From: Pelagomonas calceolata
Lineage: Eukaryota > Sar > Pelagophyceae > Pelagomonadales > Pelagomonadaceae
Length of the DNA: 64,000 bases
Direction: 5' to 3'
NCBI GenBank assembly: GCA_918797485.1
Contig: CAKKNE010000003.1
Span: 4,216,001 to 4,280,000, forward strand
This document shows positions 18,076 to 27,431 of this stretch, piece after piece. The notes under the pieces were generated by a model. That model searched no databases and was not told the DNA's origin. It saw nothing but the letters and a program-made list of their open reading frames with translations. Both the position numbers and the translations under genes were made by a program. How positions within the stretch are numbered: the stretch's first letter is position 1; every line of letters starts with the position of its first letter.

Positions 18076-21000
18076 ATGGGAACGAAAATCGCTGCCTCGC
18101 CCGCGCTCCCACGCATAAGAACGAAAATCGCTGCCTCGCCCGCGCTCCCACGCTGGCGGTGCTCCCGAGTAATCTGTTTGCTGCTGGCCGTGGACCCTAC
18201 GGCGGCGGCGTCGGCGCGCGGACTGGTGGCGCCTCCTTTGAACGGGACGGATGTTGTGGTCTCGCTCATGCCGCCCGGCACGACGAGAGCGACGCCGCGC
18301 GCGCCGGCGGTCGCCCGGGACCGGCGGCTGACAGACTACGCGGAGACGGACAAGATGCTGGCGAGCGACGGCGCCGCGAGCGACTGGTTCGGCGTCTCCG
18401 CGGCCGCCGCCGGCGACCTCGTCGCGCTCGGAGCGCCGAGGCACAAGACCGACGCCGGCGCGGTCTACGTCTTCCGGACGAGCGACGGCGGCGCCACCTA
18501 CGGCCAGGTGGCCAAGGTGGCGCACCCCGCGATCGCCGACGGGGCCTGCGCGGCGTCCTGTTTCGAAAAATCGTGCGACACCTGGTTCAACGACGGCTAC
18601 GCCTGCGCGACGCTCGAGGGCACCTACGGCTGCGACTGCTCGGGCTGCTCATGCGGCGCCGGGTACCTCTTCGGCTGGTCCGTGGCGCTGGCCGGCGACC
18701 GCCTCGTCGTCGGCGCCGGGTGCCCGGCCTGGTGGACCCTGGGCTTGTGCGACTACGCCAACGCCGCGATCGTCTTCCGCACGGCGGACAACGGCGCGTC
18801 GTGGACGCACCTCGCGACGCTGACGGCGGCCGACGCGGGGCCGGACACGCGCTTCGGCTCCGCCGTGGCCGCCGCCGGCACCGTCGTCGCCGTCGGCGCG
18901 CCCCACGACGACGGCGGCGGCGGCCTCCAGTCCGGGGCCGTCTACCTCTTCGCGACGAGCGACAATGGCGCGACGTGGGCCCAGACCGCGAAGCTCAAGG
19001 CCGCCGACGCCGCCGCCTACGACATGTTCGGCATCTCCGTGGCGACGGACGGCGCCACCGTCGTGGCCGGGGCCTTCGGCGACGGAAACGCCGGGTCGGA
19101 CGGGCAAAACAATCCGGTCGGCGCCGTGGGTGCGGTCTACGTCTACCGCGCGAGCGACGGCGCCCAGCTGGCCAAGCTCACGGCCGCCGACGCCGCGGCG
19201 GAGGACTTGTTCGGCTTCTCCGTGGCCATCGACGGAAACACCGTCGTGGTCGGGGCCCGCGGCGACGGCAGCAACGCGGGCGCCGTCTACCTGTACGACA
19301 CGGCGACGTGGGCCGAAACAGCGAAGCTCGCGGCGGCCGACGCGGCCGCGGGCGACCTGTTCGGCTACTCTCTTTCCCTGTCCGGCGACGGCCTCGCCGT
19401 CGGGGCCATGGGCGACGACGGGTCCGCGGGCTCGGTCTACCTCTTCCGCACGGACGGCACGACGTGGACGCAGTACGACGAGGTCACCTCCGGCGACGCC
19501 GCGGCCGGGAACGTCCTCGGCTACTCGGTGGCGCTGTCCGGCGACCGCATTGTCGCCGGAGCACCCAACGATGACGAGCTCGCCGAGAACGCGGGCGCGG
19601 CCTACGCCTTCGTCCCGGCGCCTACGGCTATACCCCTGGTAGCGGACGACACCACGATTAGAACGGCAGTCGCGGCATGGACCTCGGACGCGGCGACCGC
19701 CGAGGCGATGTACGGCCACATCTCGACTTGGGAGACTTCCGGGGTGACGGACATGTCGTTTTTGTTTTGCGTGCGGCAGGATTGGATGGATCATAATTGG
19801 ATGGACGATGCGGAATATTATGATCCCTGCGTGCTTCCGGCATCTGCGGCGTCCTTCAACGAGGGCATCGGCGCGTGGGACACCTCCGGCGTAACGAGGA
19901 TGTACGGGATGTTCTACTATGCCTCGTCCTTTAACCGAGACATCGGTAATTGGGCGGTCGACAGCGTCACGAGCTTGAGCGGGATGTTCGAACACGCCTC
20001 GTCGTTTAACCAGGACATCGGTGGTTGGGCGGTCCAAAGCGTCACGGAGATGGGCTACATGTTCGAAAGCGCCTCGGCCTTCGACCAGGACCTCGGCTGG
20101 TGCGTGGATGACGACGTCTACATGGTCGACGCGTTCTCCGGCACCCCGTGCGAATCGACGTCGTGCGGCGTCGTGCAAATGGACAACTGCCCGATCACGG
20201 GCTACGTCATGGACGACACCACGATTAGAACCGCCGTTACCGCGTGGTTTGCCGACCAGTCCGCCGCCGAGGCGACGTACGGCCACATTTCGACTTGGGA
20301 GACTTCCGGGGTGACGGACATGTCGTTTTTGTTTTGCGTGCGGCGGGATTGGATGGACGATCCTGATGAGGCGGAATATTATGATCCCTGCGTGCTTCCG
20401 GCATCTGCGGCGTCCTTCAACGAGGGCATCGGCGCGTGGGACACCTCCGGCGTCACGACGATGCACCAGATGTTCAGCTTCGCCTCGGCCTTTAACCAGG
20501 ACATCGGCGCGTGGGACACCTCTGGCGTCACGACGATGCAAAGTATGTTCCGCAGTGCCTCGGCCTTTAACCAGGACATCGGCGCGTGGGACACGTCTGG
20601 TGTAACGGACATGATCGGGATGTTCGGAGGCACTTCGGCCTTTAACCAGGACATCAGTGATTGGGCGGTTCACAGCGTCACGATTATGAGCGACATGTTC
20701 CAAGGCGCCTCGGCCTTTAACCAGGACATCGGCGCGTGGGACCTATCTGGCGTAACGATGATGGAGGAGATGTTCGACGGCGCCACGTCCTTCGACCAGG
20801 ACCTCGGCTGGTGCTTTGACGACGGTGTGAGCCTGGAAGGCCCGGGCTCCAATGGCCTATTCTCCGGCACCCTGTGCGAGTCGACGTATTGCGGCGTCGT
20901 GCAAATGGACAACTGCCCTACGCCTCGTCCGTCCTCCACGCCGACGACCGGCGCACCGACGTACTGGACGCCGGCGCCGACAGGTGCGCCGACTGCGCCA

Positions 21001-22530
21001 ACACATGCACCGACGCATGCACCGACAGGTGCGCCGACGCTTGCGCCGACGTTGCAGCCGACGGGCATCCCGACGCCGGACCCGACCGCGTCGCCGACGC
21101 CCGAGCCGACCCCGGCACCCACCGCGACGCCGACAAAAAAGCCGACTCGCGAGCCGACCTCGATCCCGACGGCGCAGCCGCAAGCCTCGTTCAAACCGAC
21201 TCGCGTGCCCACCTCGATCCCGATCGGTGCGTGCGCCGCCGGTTACTACACCTGCGCCAGCTGCTGCGACCAGGACGCGGACTGCTCGTGCGACGGGCAC
21301 GGCGGCGACGCCTACGACCACGACTGGCGCACGCCCAAGTGCCCCGAAGGATATTACGAGTGCGGCGACTGCTGCGACCGCGACGCGGACTGCGGCTGCG
21401 ACGACCATTGCGACTGGGGCTCGAACGCGGACTGCTCCCTCGCGTACGACGGCGACGCCAAGCCCGCGGGATGGTGCCCCGTGGGCTACCACGACTGCGG
21501 CCATCACGACTGTTGCGATTGGAACAGCGACTGTGCGTGCGACGGCGCGTGGCGGACGGGCAACGACGACGAGCACTGCGGCGTCGGGCCGACGGGCCAC
21601 GACGGCGCGCTGCCGGACTTCGAGTGCAGCGTGCGCAAAGGCTCGACGTCTGCTGGCAGCGTGTCCCTCTACGAGGACAAGAGCCGCGGCTCGGAATGCG
21701 ACGCGCTCGACTCTAGCGGAAATGTCGTGGACGCGGACTCCGCGGACCACTGCTGCCAGGGTGAGGCTTATTGTTGCGATTACGGGTCATGTAGCTCGGA
21801 TTCGGACTATTGTGGCCACCGATTCCGCTGTGGCGGCTCTCTCGAACCCGGGGACGGCGCGTGCGCCAGCATTCACGTGCATTACGGCGAGGCCTGCAGC
21901 TCGGCGCACGGAGAGGCGCACGGCTGCCCGATCGTGAACGTCCCGCGAGAGACGTGGGATTACGATCTTTGGAGCTGCGACGACTTGTGCGGGCGAGTCG
22001 GCGGGTGGTGCGAGCGCGCGGCGTACATGAGCAACGATCACTGCGGGTCCGACGTGCACGAGGAGTACGAGCTCTCGTGCGATCAGGGCATTCGTGATTC
22101 GGGTTTGACGTATCCGTCCCACACTCTGTGCTGGTGCCGGGTCGACGACACGGACCACTGGTGGGACTATTACCACGAAGAAGACGACGACGACGACGAC
22201 GACGACGGCGGCTCGGAGCTCGTCATGTCCGGCGGCCTCGTCGCGATCGGCCTCACGTTTACCGGCATCAGCATCGCGGCGATCGCGAATGCGGTCCAGG
22301 AACAATGCGCCTTGGGACCGACGATCGTCTACGAAGCTGGCACGACTCACCCCTACTACATCTCACCAAATCTATGCTCCATCGGGACCAAGACCTACGC
22401 TTCGAAGACGACCGTGCGCGACGCCTCGCCGCGCAAGGTCTGCCGCAAGTTCTGCGAGGCCGCGTCCGCCGCCGGGAAGCTGGCGCTCAAGCACGTGCAG
22501 GGCCTGACGTGCTACTGCAAACGGAGGTAG
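18076..22530 (+). CDS. Mosaic surface protein: FG-GAP propeller, DUF285 repeats, Cys-rich region, TM
   Basis: 1,484 residues in one exon. After a hydrophobic leader ([16 protein letters not shown]) come FG-GAP-type repeats at ~95-500, each like FGxSVAxxGDxVVVGAxxDD-x-AGAVYLF. Then two DUF285/BspA-like blocks (~505-960) with units such as [14 protein letters not shown] and a closing DQDLGWC. A Pro-Thr linker (~970-1080, APTGAPT) leads to a Cys-rich block with repeats of GYYxCxxCCDxDxDCxCD. An Asp-run (22183-22206) precedes a membrane segment near residue 1385 ([19 protein letters not shown]) and a short Cys-rich tail. Probably an adhesion or cell-covering protein. Long frames on other strands here are GC shadows. 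Confidence 0.85.
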   Translation: MGTKIAASPALPRIRTKIAASPALPRWRCSRVICLLLAVDPTAAASARGLVAPPLNGTDVVVSLMPPGTTRATPRAPAVARDRRLTDYAETDKMLASDGAASDWFGVSAAAAGDLVALGAPRHKTDAGAVYVFRTSDGGATYGQVAKVAHPAIADGACAASCFEKSCDTWFNDGYACATLEGTYGCDCSGCSCGAGYLFGWSVALAGDRLVVGAGCPAWWTLGLCDYANAAIVFRTADNGASWTHLATLTAADAGPDTRFGSAVAAAGTVVAVGAPHDDGGGGLQSGAVYLFATSDNGATWAQTAKLKAADAAAYDMFGISVATDGATVVAGAFGDGNAGSDGQNNPVGAVGAVYVYRASDGAQLAKLTAADAAAEDLFGFSVAIDGNTVVVGARGDGSNAGAVYLYDTATWAETAKLAAADAAAGDLFGYSLSLSGDGLAVGAMGDDGSAGSVYLFRTDGTTWTQYDEVTSGDAAAGNVLGYSVALSGDRIVAGAPNDDELAENAGAAYAFVPAPTAIPLVADDTTIRTAVAAWTSDAATAEAMYGHISTWETSGVTDMSFLFCVRQDWMDHNWMDDAEYYDPCVLPASAASFNEGIGAWDTSGVTRMYGMFYYASSFNRDIGNWAVDSVTSLSGMFEHASSFNQDIGGWAVQSVTEMGYMFESASAFDQDLGWCVDDDVYMVDAFSGTPCESTSCGVVQMDNCPITGYVMDDTTIRTAVTAWFADQSAAEATYGHISTWETSGVTDMSFLFCVRRDWMDDPDEAEYYDPCVLPASAASFNEGIGAWDTSGVTTMHQMFSFASAFNQDIGAWDTSGVTTMQSMFRSASAFNQDIGAWDTSGVTDMIGMFGGTSAFNQDISDWAVHSVTIMSDMFQGASAFNQDIGAWDLSGVTMMEEMFDGATSFDQDLGWCFDDGVSLEGPGSNGLFSGTLCESTYCGVVQMDNCPTPRPSSTPTTGAPTYWTPAPTGAPTAPTHAPTHAPTGAPTLAPTLQPTGIPTPDPTASPTPEPTPAPTATPTKKPTREPTSIPTAQPQASFKPTRVPTSIPIGACAAGYYTCASCCDQDADCSCDGHGGDAYDHDWRTPKCPEGYYECGDCCDRDADCGCDDHCDWGSNADCSLAYDGDAKPAGWCPVGYHDCGHHDCCDWNSDCACDGAWRTGNDDEHCGVGPTGHDGALPDFECSVRKGSTSAGSVSLYEDKSRGSECDALDSSGNVVDADSADHCCQGEAYCCDYGSCSSDSDYCGHRFRCGGSLEPGDGACASIHVHYGEACSSAHGEAHGCPIVNVPRETWDYDLWSCDDLCGRVGGWCERAAYMSNDHCGSDVHEEYELSCDQGIRDSGLTYPSHTLCWCRVDDTDHWWDYYHEEDDDDDDDDGGSELVMSGGLVAIGLTFTGISIAAIANAVQEQCALGPTIVYEAGTTHPYYISPNLCSIGTKTYASKTTVRDASPRKVCRKFCEAASAAGKLALKHVQGLTCYCKRR
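18081..18153 (+). repeat. Tandem 39-bp duplication at the FG-GAP protein N-terminus
   Basis: A 34-bp segment starting AACGAAAATCGCTGCC at 18081 recurs at 18120, period 39 bp, giving the doubled peptide [11 protein letters not shown]. The reading frame is kept. It lies before the hydrophobic leader, so translation may begin later in vivo. Confidence 0.85.
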
Positions 22531-22978
22531 AGCCCTTCTGCCGCCGGCCCATCGCCGCCCCTCCCTCCCCAATAGACTCCATAGAATCCCGGCGCCTGGG
22601 AGAAGTAAGGCATGGTGTAGTTATGCTGCGTGGTTGTAATTTTCGTCGGCGTGGAATTGTTCCGAGGTCACGGCGGACGAGTCCGGCTCGGCGCGGCTCT
22701 CGAAGAACTTCCGCGACGAATGGGTCGCAGGCAAGTAAGCGGTCATCTGCGCTTCAGACGGAGTAACAGTAGCTCGGGGCGCGTACATGCTAAAAATGAG
22801 CTAGCGGCCTGTAAGACACTAGGCATCCCTAGGATGCCCAAAGCCTCTCGACGCGCGCGCCAGGAGACGCCGTACCGTTGCGAAGCGCTCGCCTGCGACG
22901 CGCACGCGTGCAGCGCGCCGTCGCCGCGACGCTCTCGACGCACCAGCAGAGTCACAGCGTGTCGTCGCCGCGCCAGCC
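22531..22978. other. Intergenic, upstream of NAA50
   Basis: 448 bp with one CTAG box (22801-22822), immediately followed by CATCCCTAGGATG. No ORF of note. Confidence 0.5.
22801..22822 (-). promoter_or_regulatory. CTAG box 4 (upstream of NAA50)
   Basis: GCTAGCGGCCT then GTAAGACACTAGG, a consensus copy 157 bp before the NAA50 ATG. Confidence 0.7.
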
Positions 22979-23527
22979 ATGGCCGCGATGGCGCCCCTCG
23001 AAGTGCAGATGGGCGACGTCAACGCCCAGAATTTGGGACAATTGCGTACCTTAAATGAGCACACCTTCCCCGTGCGCTACGCGGACAAGTTCTACGACGA
23101 GATTCCCACGCTGCCCGAAGGGCTGGCGAAGTTCGCGTACTGCGGCGGGTTTGCCGTCGGGAACTGCTGCGCGCGGCTCGAAGCCTTCCGTGATCCCGCC
23201 GAGAAGAGGAAGAAGCTCTATATCATGACCATTGGTGTGTTACACGCGTACCGGCGGCGCGGCATCGGGCGCAAATTACTGACGCAGCTCCTCGAGAGCG
23301 CCGCCGCGCGCAAAGACGTAAGGGTCATCTACCTGCACGTGCAGACGGGCAACGACGTCGCCAGAGATTTTTATGTGCAGTTCGGCTTTCGCGAGATCGG
23401 CGTCATCCGCGGCTACTACAAGCGCATCCAGCCGGACTCGTGCTACGTCCTCGCGAAGGCGCTTTCCGACGGAGACGACCCCGCTGCTTTGTTGGCCCAG
23501 GAGGTGCCGGGGCTCGAGGCGTCCTAA
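22979..23527 (+). CDS. NAA50: N-alpha-acetyltransferase 50 (NatE catalytic subunit)
   Basis: 182 residues, a whole single-domain GNAT enzyme. Family-diagnostic segments are NLGQLRTLNEHTFPVRYADKF, LYIMTIGVLHAYRRRGIGRK (acetyl-CoA loop R-x-x-G-I-G), VIYLHVQTGNDVARDFYVQF and GYYKRIQPDSCYVL. NAA50 acetylates N-terminal Met-hydrophobic starts and associates with NatA at the ribosome. The FPVRYADKFY and YYKRI features distinguish it from other NATs. Start chosen as the first ATG at 22979. Confidence 0.93.
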   Translation: MAAMAPLEVQMGDVNAQNLGQLRTLNEHTFPVRYADKFYDEIPTLPEGLAKFAYCGGFAVGNCCARLEAFRDPAEKRKKLYIMTIGVLHAYRRRGIGRKLLTQLLESAAARKDVRVIYLHVQTGNDVARDFYVQFGFREIGVIRGYYKRIQPDSCYVLAKALSDGDDPAALLAQEVPGLEAS

Positions 23528-23537
23528 CACAACATTG

Positions 23538-24217
23538 TTAACGGTAGGCGTGCGCCACGTACGAGAGGAGGCCGACGTACAGGGTCCCCGCGGCGCCGGA
23601 CCACACCGTTCGCAAATGCGGCGCGATGGAGAAGGTCACGACGTTGGCCGGGATCCAGAACGCCCAGGTCATCGGCAGCTGGACGACGGCCTCCGCCCGG
23701 TACCTCTCCGCGGCGCTCCTCATCTCGTTGCCTTCGCACACCGCCTCCCAGGCGTAGAAGCACGGGAAATAGAGGCACGGCGTGATTATAATATTGTCGG
23801 CGGCCGTCGCCTTCAGCACGTTGCGGAAGCAGTTCCGCGGCCACCTGCGTGGAAATCAACGAGTGTCGGATGCCCCGCGCTGGCTCCGTCGAGCGGTGAG
23901 GAACCGACACCGCCACGCTATCGAGCAGGCGTCGCGTCGATGGCGTGGAGGTCGACGCGGCGAACGTGCCGTAAATTTGATTTCCACACGGGCGGCCACC
24001 ACCGGGCGAAGAGGTGCGAATATACATAACGGTCGAGCGCGAACGCGACGCCCGTGCTCCAGGCCATGAACGTCGCGCAGCGGCGCGCGTCCCACGGCGC
24101 GTCCTCGGCGTGCTGCGCGCAGGCGTCGCCCGCGGCGCCGCGCGCCATCGCCGCGGCGACTGTCGTCGCGTTCGGCCGGCGCTCGATGAACGCCGACGCG
24201 GCGCGGGCGAGCGACAT
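23538..24217 (-). CDS. MPV17/PMP22-family membrane protein
   Basis: Exons 24217-24000 and 23844-23538 give 174 residues. The family pattern is clear: GDACAQ near residue 37, DARRCATFMAWSTGVAFALDRYVYSHL, a helix region with WAFWIPANVVTFSIAPHLR, and TLYVGLLSYVAHAY at the end, with four likely membrane helices. Members sit in the mitochondrial inner membrane or peroxisome. The single intron is an introner; removing it joins FARWWP to RNCFRNVLKATAAD. The ATG lies 2 bp after the stop of the NDUFAF8-like gene on the same strand. Confidence 0.85.
23845..23991. mobile_element. Introner family A, 147 bp (MPV17-like intron)
   Basis: Ends CTGCGTGGAAATCAA and TTGATTTCCACACGG. It is flanked by perfect 8-bp repeats GCGGCCAC at 23837-23844 and 23992-23999. 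Intron on the minus strand is 23999-23845 (155 bp): donor GTGGCCGC is one copy of the duplicated target, the acceptor CACGCAG is the element's end, and the exon resumes with the other copy, GTGGCCGC. Confidence 0.93.
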
Positions 24218-24219
24218 GC

Positions 24220-24414
24220 TTACCGCTTGACGCGCACCTCGCGGAAGCACTTCTTCAGCGCGCTGAACTCGCGCTCGCAGCAGCCTTGCTCAAGCGCGCC
24301 GGCGTCGATGGCGGCTTTTATGCACGCGCCGTAGGCGGTGATCGCTTGCGGGCAGTGCGCAAGCATTTTTGCGTAGTACTCGCCGAGCTTCGGGAACTGG
24401 CGCTTGCCGCTCAT
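24220..24414 (-). CDS. NDUFAF8: Twin CX9C protein, NDUFAF8-like complex I assembly factor
   Basis: 64 residues from ATG 24414. Two CX9C motifs are visible: CPQAITAYGAC and CEREFSALKKC, with FPKLGEYYAKM before and FREVRVKR after. The pattern C-x-x-x-x-AYG-x-C ... C-REF-x-AL-x-x-CF matches NDUFAF8 (C17orf89), which works with NDUFAF5 in complex I assembly in the intermembrane space/matrix. Other small CHCH proteins are possible. Upstream in-frame codons to 24669 lack protein character. Confidence 0.72.
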   Translation of the reverse strand: MSGKRQFPKLGEYYAKMLAHCPQAITAYGACIKAAIDAGALEQGCCEREFSALKKCFREVRVKR

Positions 24415-24835
24415 CTGGTTGTTCGTCGGTGGTGTCAGTGGCGTCAGCGAAGTGGTCCAGACGCGTCCGTCAGTGGTGTGTGTCAGCGAGGGGGGTAGGG
24501 GGGTTTGCTGCAAAAGCTGGCACGACAGGAACCGATGTCTTTTCTCAGCGCAGCGCGGTAGCACGGCAGGCCTATGACTGCTGGCTGCTACTTGGGCGCG
24601 CTGACGGCTTAGTTTGACGGCTTTTGGCGGCGGTGGCAACGCTGCTAGCGCCCTGTAAGGCACTAGCAATCACGCCGCCGCGCGGCAACAAAAGACGCGT
24701 TACGCAAGCGATTAACATCTCTTAACGCGCGGCGCGCTTGCTTTTTGCCAGCACGCAGCGCGCAGCCGTGCAGTGCGCACGAGTTTGCTCCGCCAAGCCG
24801 TAGGACACCCGCGCCGCCGCGGCGCGCAACAACCG
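24415..24835. other. Divergent intergenic region
   Basis: 421 bp upstream of the NDUFAF8-like and SAP30BP-like genes. It contains one CTAG box (24645-24666). Confidence 0.5.
24645..24666 (-). promoter_or_regulatory. CTAG box 5
   Basis: GCTAGCGCCCT then GTAAGGCACTAGC. It is 170 bp before the SAP30BP-like ATG and 231 bp from the divergent NDUFAF8-like ATG. Confidence 0.65.
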
Positions 24836-25297
24836 ATGTCCGGCCTCGTCGCCAACTACGAGTCCGGCGAGGAGCCCTCGCCGACGGCGCCCCCTCAAAA
24901 TGACGAAGAGTACGACCCGCTCGCCGCCGCGGCGGAGGCCGCCGGCGACGACGAGTACCGGGGCTATCCGCCCGACAGCGGCGACGGCGAGCCGCCCGTG
25001 AAGCAGGCGCGCGAGGAAGAACAAAACGACGACGCCGAGGCGCACGCGGCCTTGGTAGCGAGACTGAAGGACTACGTCGCGCGCGGCTTGGATCCTACTG
25101 AAGAAATTCGGAGGAACCGCGACTTCCACAACCCGATGTTACTGGAGAAGATCGTGAGATATTTTGACATCGACGACATCGCGTCGCAGTTTCCCAAGCA
25201 TTTGTTCGATCCGGAGGCGATCGCGAATCGAAGGTCGAAGGACAAGAAGAAATCGCAAAGTTCGCCGCGCGCGGCCGAGGCGGCGCCGCCCGCATAA
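24836..25297 (+). CDS. SAP30BP/HCNGP-like protein
   Basis: 153 residues. An acidic N-terminus begins MSGLVANYESGEEPSP, similar to the start LxxYGxDEED of this family. The conserved HCNGP domain at ~72-125 reads LKDYVARGLDPTEEIRRNRDF, HNPMLLEKIVRYFDID, then SQFPKHLFDPEAI. The basic tail has a likely nuclear signal (RRSKDKKKSQ). In animals SAP30BP is a transcription and splicing cofactor that helps remove short introns, notable beside so many short introns here. The functional link is inference. Confidence 0.85.
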   Translation: MSGLVANYESGEEPSPTAPPQNDEEYDPLAAAAEAAGDDEYRGYPPDSGDGEPPVKQAREEEQNDDAEAHAALVARLKDYVARGLDPTEEIRRNRDFHNPMLLEKIVRYFDIDDIASQFPKHLFDPEAIANRRSKDKKKSQSSPRAAEAAPPA

Positions 25298-25378
25298 CTA
25301 TGCTTCCTTAGAGGTCGCCGTAAGGCTGAGGCTGAGGCTAGTTACGTCGCAGGGTTCCCCGTACCCCTCCCGCTCCTT

Positions 25379-25575
25379 GTCGATGTTACGGTGCTAGGAC
25401 TAGTGGGCGGAGCCCCTGGGGGGGAGACACCGCGCGTCGCCGATTCATCGGCGGCGGGCGCGGGCCGCTTCTTTCATAACAGCGTACCTCCTTCTAAGCA
25501 GAACCGCCTCGGCAAACCCCCCCGAACAATGTGCAACGTTCGCCCGTTCAATCAACTTGTCCCGCGACTTCCCGC
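25379..25575 (+). repeat. 197-bp dispersed repeat, copy 1
   Basis: Identical by eye over all 197 bp to 47724-47920, including two 7-base homopolymers, and flanked by different sequence. It starts GTCGATGTTACGGTGCTAGG and ends CGCGACTTCCCGC. The minus strand has a short open frame (KLIERANVAHCSGGFAEAVL ... ARARRR stop) in both copies, so it may be a duplicated gene 3' end or a non-coding RNA gene. A shorter relative lies at 55771-55813. Confidence 0.9.
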
Positions 25576-25590
25576 TCCCCCCGGGCCGGG

Positions 25591-25612
25591 CTAGTGTCTC
25601 ACAGGACGCTAG
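25591..25612 (+). promoter_or_regulatory. CTAG box 6
   Basis: GCTAGTGTCTCAC then AGGACGCTAGC, 16 bp after the 197-bp repeat and 158 bp before the ATG at 25770. Confidence 0.6.
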
Positions 25613-25769
25613 CTAATTATTGGCAAGCACGTGTGCGAGAGCATCCGGCGCGGTGCAAAATCGCTATTGCAACGGGCCCAAAAATTCCCGCTCAGGAACA
25701 CCATCGGCCGGCGTGCAAGCGGGCGCCGCAGCACTCGCAGTCCTTATTCGCCTCAACTGCACCAGCACC

Positions 25770-26973
25770 ATGCTCTCCCGGTCAGCCCTCGTGCTCGCGA
25801 CGGTAGCAGCGCTGCAGCGACCCGCGCACAGAACCCGAAGCACGCGGCTCCGCGCGACGACTGCATCTAGTAAAGACGCCGACGTCGTCGTCGTCACCCA
25901 CGCCGCAGGAAGGATGGGCGCGTCGTTGTGTGCTCAATTGCACGAGGCGCTGACGCAGCGTGAAAAATGAGCTTCAACATGACGTGATCTCGTCTTCATG
26001 ATCGCACGAGATCCGTGCCACACAGGCCTGGACGCGCGAGGGGTCGCCCGCCTGGGCCCAGCACGACAACCTTGTGATACGAGCCGTCGTGCGCGACGAG
26101 AACGAGGCCACCCGTTTAAAAATTGACCTTGGTGGTTGTGTCATCAAAGATAAGAAAGCGCAGCCGCTCGTCGACACGTCGGCCTGGTTGGATGTGACGG
26201 TGGTGGAGGAGGGTCCCAACGAAGCAAAAGGGCTCGGAGACGCTTTAAAAGGCGCGTCGACGTGCGTCTTGTGCGCCGCGGCTCACGCGGGATTTGAGTC
26301 CGTCTCTGGCAGCGACGTGCCGGCCGTCGTGCCCGGGTCGCTGGCGCGCGCGCGCGCGGAGTCGTCGTTCAGTCATGTGGCGGGCATTAATGTCAGGGTG
26401 CCTAGGAACGAGGCCGAAAGCGCGGCGCGGCGGTTGTTAGCGGAGATCGATGCTGTTAGTATCGAGTCCAAGGATGCTTCTACGAATTTGAGGCATGTGA
26501 TCCTCCGGTCGTCGATGGGCGTCTCGACCCTAGAGAGCGTGAAAGGTGCTACTTCCGTCAAAGATGCAGATGTCTTGGCCCTCGCACGCATGGGCGGCGA
26601 GGAAAGTATAAGAGCCATCTCCAGGGCGGAGGATGCTCTACAAGAAGCCTGCGGCGACAGCGTGGGGACGACGATTGTGCGGTTGGGTGCCCTGACGGAC
26701 GATGCGGGCGGCGTGCCCCTCGCGTTCGGCACTCGCGACTCGTTGTTGCGGGAGTTGGTCAACGAGAGCGCCGAGCCGCCACTCGTCTCAAGGAACGACG
26801 CCGCCCGCTTATTAGGCGAGGTCGTGCGAAGGGGGCTCCCCGCGCTCGACCATCAGATCTTCGACGCCGCGTGGAGCCCGAAGTTTGGGGTCGTGAGCGC
26901 GGGCACGCCGGAGACGGCGGCGACGGCGGCGCGCCAGGACGTCGTACAGGAGGCGGCGAAGGTGCTGGCGTAA
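25770..26973 (+). CDS. NAD(P)-binding Rossmann protein, plastid-targeted (NmrA/Ycf39-like)
   Basis: About 379 residues if the 64-bp segment 25947-26010 is removed. The leader MLSRSALVLATVAALQRPAHRTRSTRL has a hydrophobic core, an ALQxP site and a basic transit stretch. Then DADVVVVTHAAGRMGASLCAQLHE is a beta-alpha dinucleotide-binding start. Later segments (VIRAVVRDENEATRLKIDLGG, GASTCVLCAAAHAG, LRHVILRSSMGVSTLES, GTTIVRLGALTDDAGGVPL) follow the atypical SDR/NmrA order. I cannot name the substrate. The intron position is certain in general, but its exact ends are not. Confidence 0.72.
25947..26010 (+). other. Probable intron bounded by direct repeats GCACGAG
   Basis: The frame breaks at 25968. 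The plain GT-AG pair (25960/26025) does not keep phase. Removing 25947-26010 (GCGCTGAC ... GCACGAG) does, joining LCAQLHE to IRATQAWTREG. The 7-bp repeat GCACGAG abuts both ends (25940-25946, 26004-26010), as a target duplication would. This would be another GC-AG intron. Confidence 0.45.
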
Positions 26974-27431
26974 GTAAGGTATCGTAGTGCGCCCGGCGGT
27001 CGCGTCCGCGTCAGCTCCGCGCGCGGTGGGTCGCGCGGTTTCGTACGTCTCCTCTTTACCTTCCAACTCCTGGGAGGAGTGGAAGGTAGCGTGGAAGGCG
27101 CGCGATAGAGTACAGCCCAATGTACTCAATGCATCAGCCACCAAAGCAAAATTGGCACAGCTCACGGCGCGCGTGTCTGGGGCTCTCCAGCGGTTGAGCG
27201 ATCACGCGGAAGACCTCGACTCGACGAATAGCCGTGACACGCGAGGCTTGCGTTGGTGAAACTGCAACGCTTGTGCGCCAGCAACGCCAGGCCATCTTTC
27301 CTAAATCGCCGTAGCCGCGGCGGCCAGGGTTCTCAGGCTCGCGTACCCGCCGCGACGGACCGGACGAGCGCGCCCGTCACCGCTCTTTGCGCGCATCGCT
27401 CGCCGCGGCGGCGCGGAAGACGCCGCTCGCC
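26974..27431. other. Intergenic, no clear gene
   Basis: Holds a 90-codon frame (26987-27259) without an ATG whose middle looks protein-like (SYVSSLPSNSWEEWKVAWKA). It could be an exon or a relic. I would not call a gene. No CTAG box. Confidence 0.4.

Larger units (their letters stand above)
25298..25769. other. Intergenic with the 197-bp repeat and a CTAG box
   Basis: Between the SAP30BP-like stop and the NAD(P)-binding gene. Contains 197-bp repeat copy 1 and CTAG box 6. Confidence 0.6.

Noticed and set aside
18000-19574. 524-codon plus-strand frame overlapping the FG-GAP gene
   Set aside because: Almost pure Arg/Gly, typical of a shifted frame in high-GC coding DNA.
18649-20703. 684-codon minus-strand open frame
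   Set aside because: It is antisense to the FG-GAP/DUF285 gene, whose repeat motifs are unmistakable. The frame is Arg/Val/Gly-biased and has no domains; a GC-rich shadow.
25391-25594. Short plus-strand protein encoded by the 197-bp repeat
   Set aside because: No ATG start (begins at GTG), no hydrophobic or domain features, and the frame ends differ between copies.
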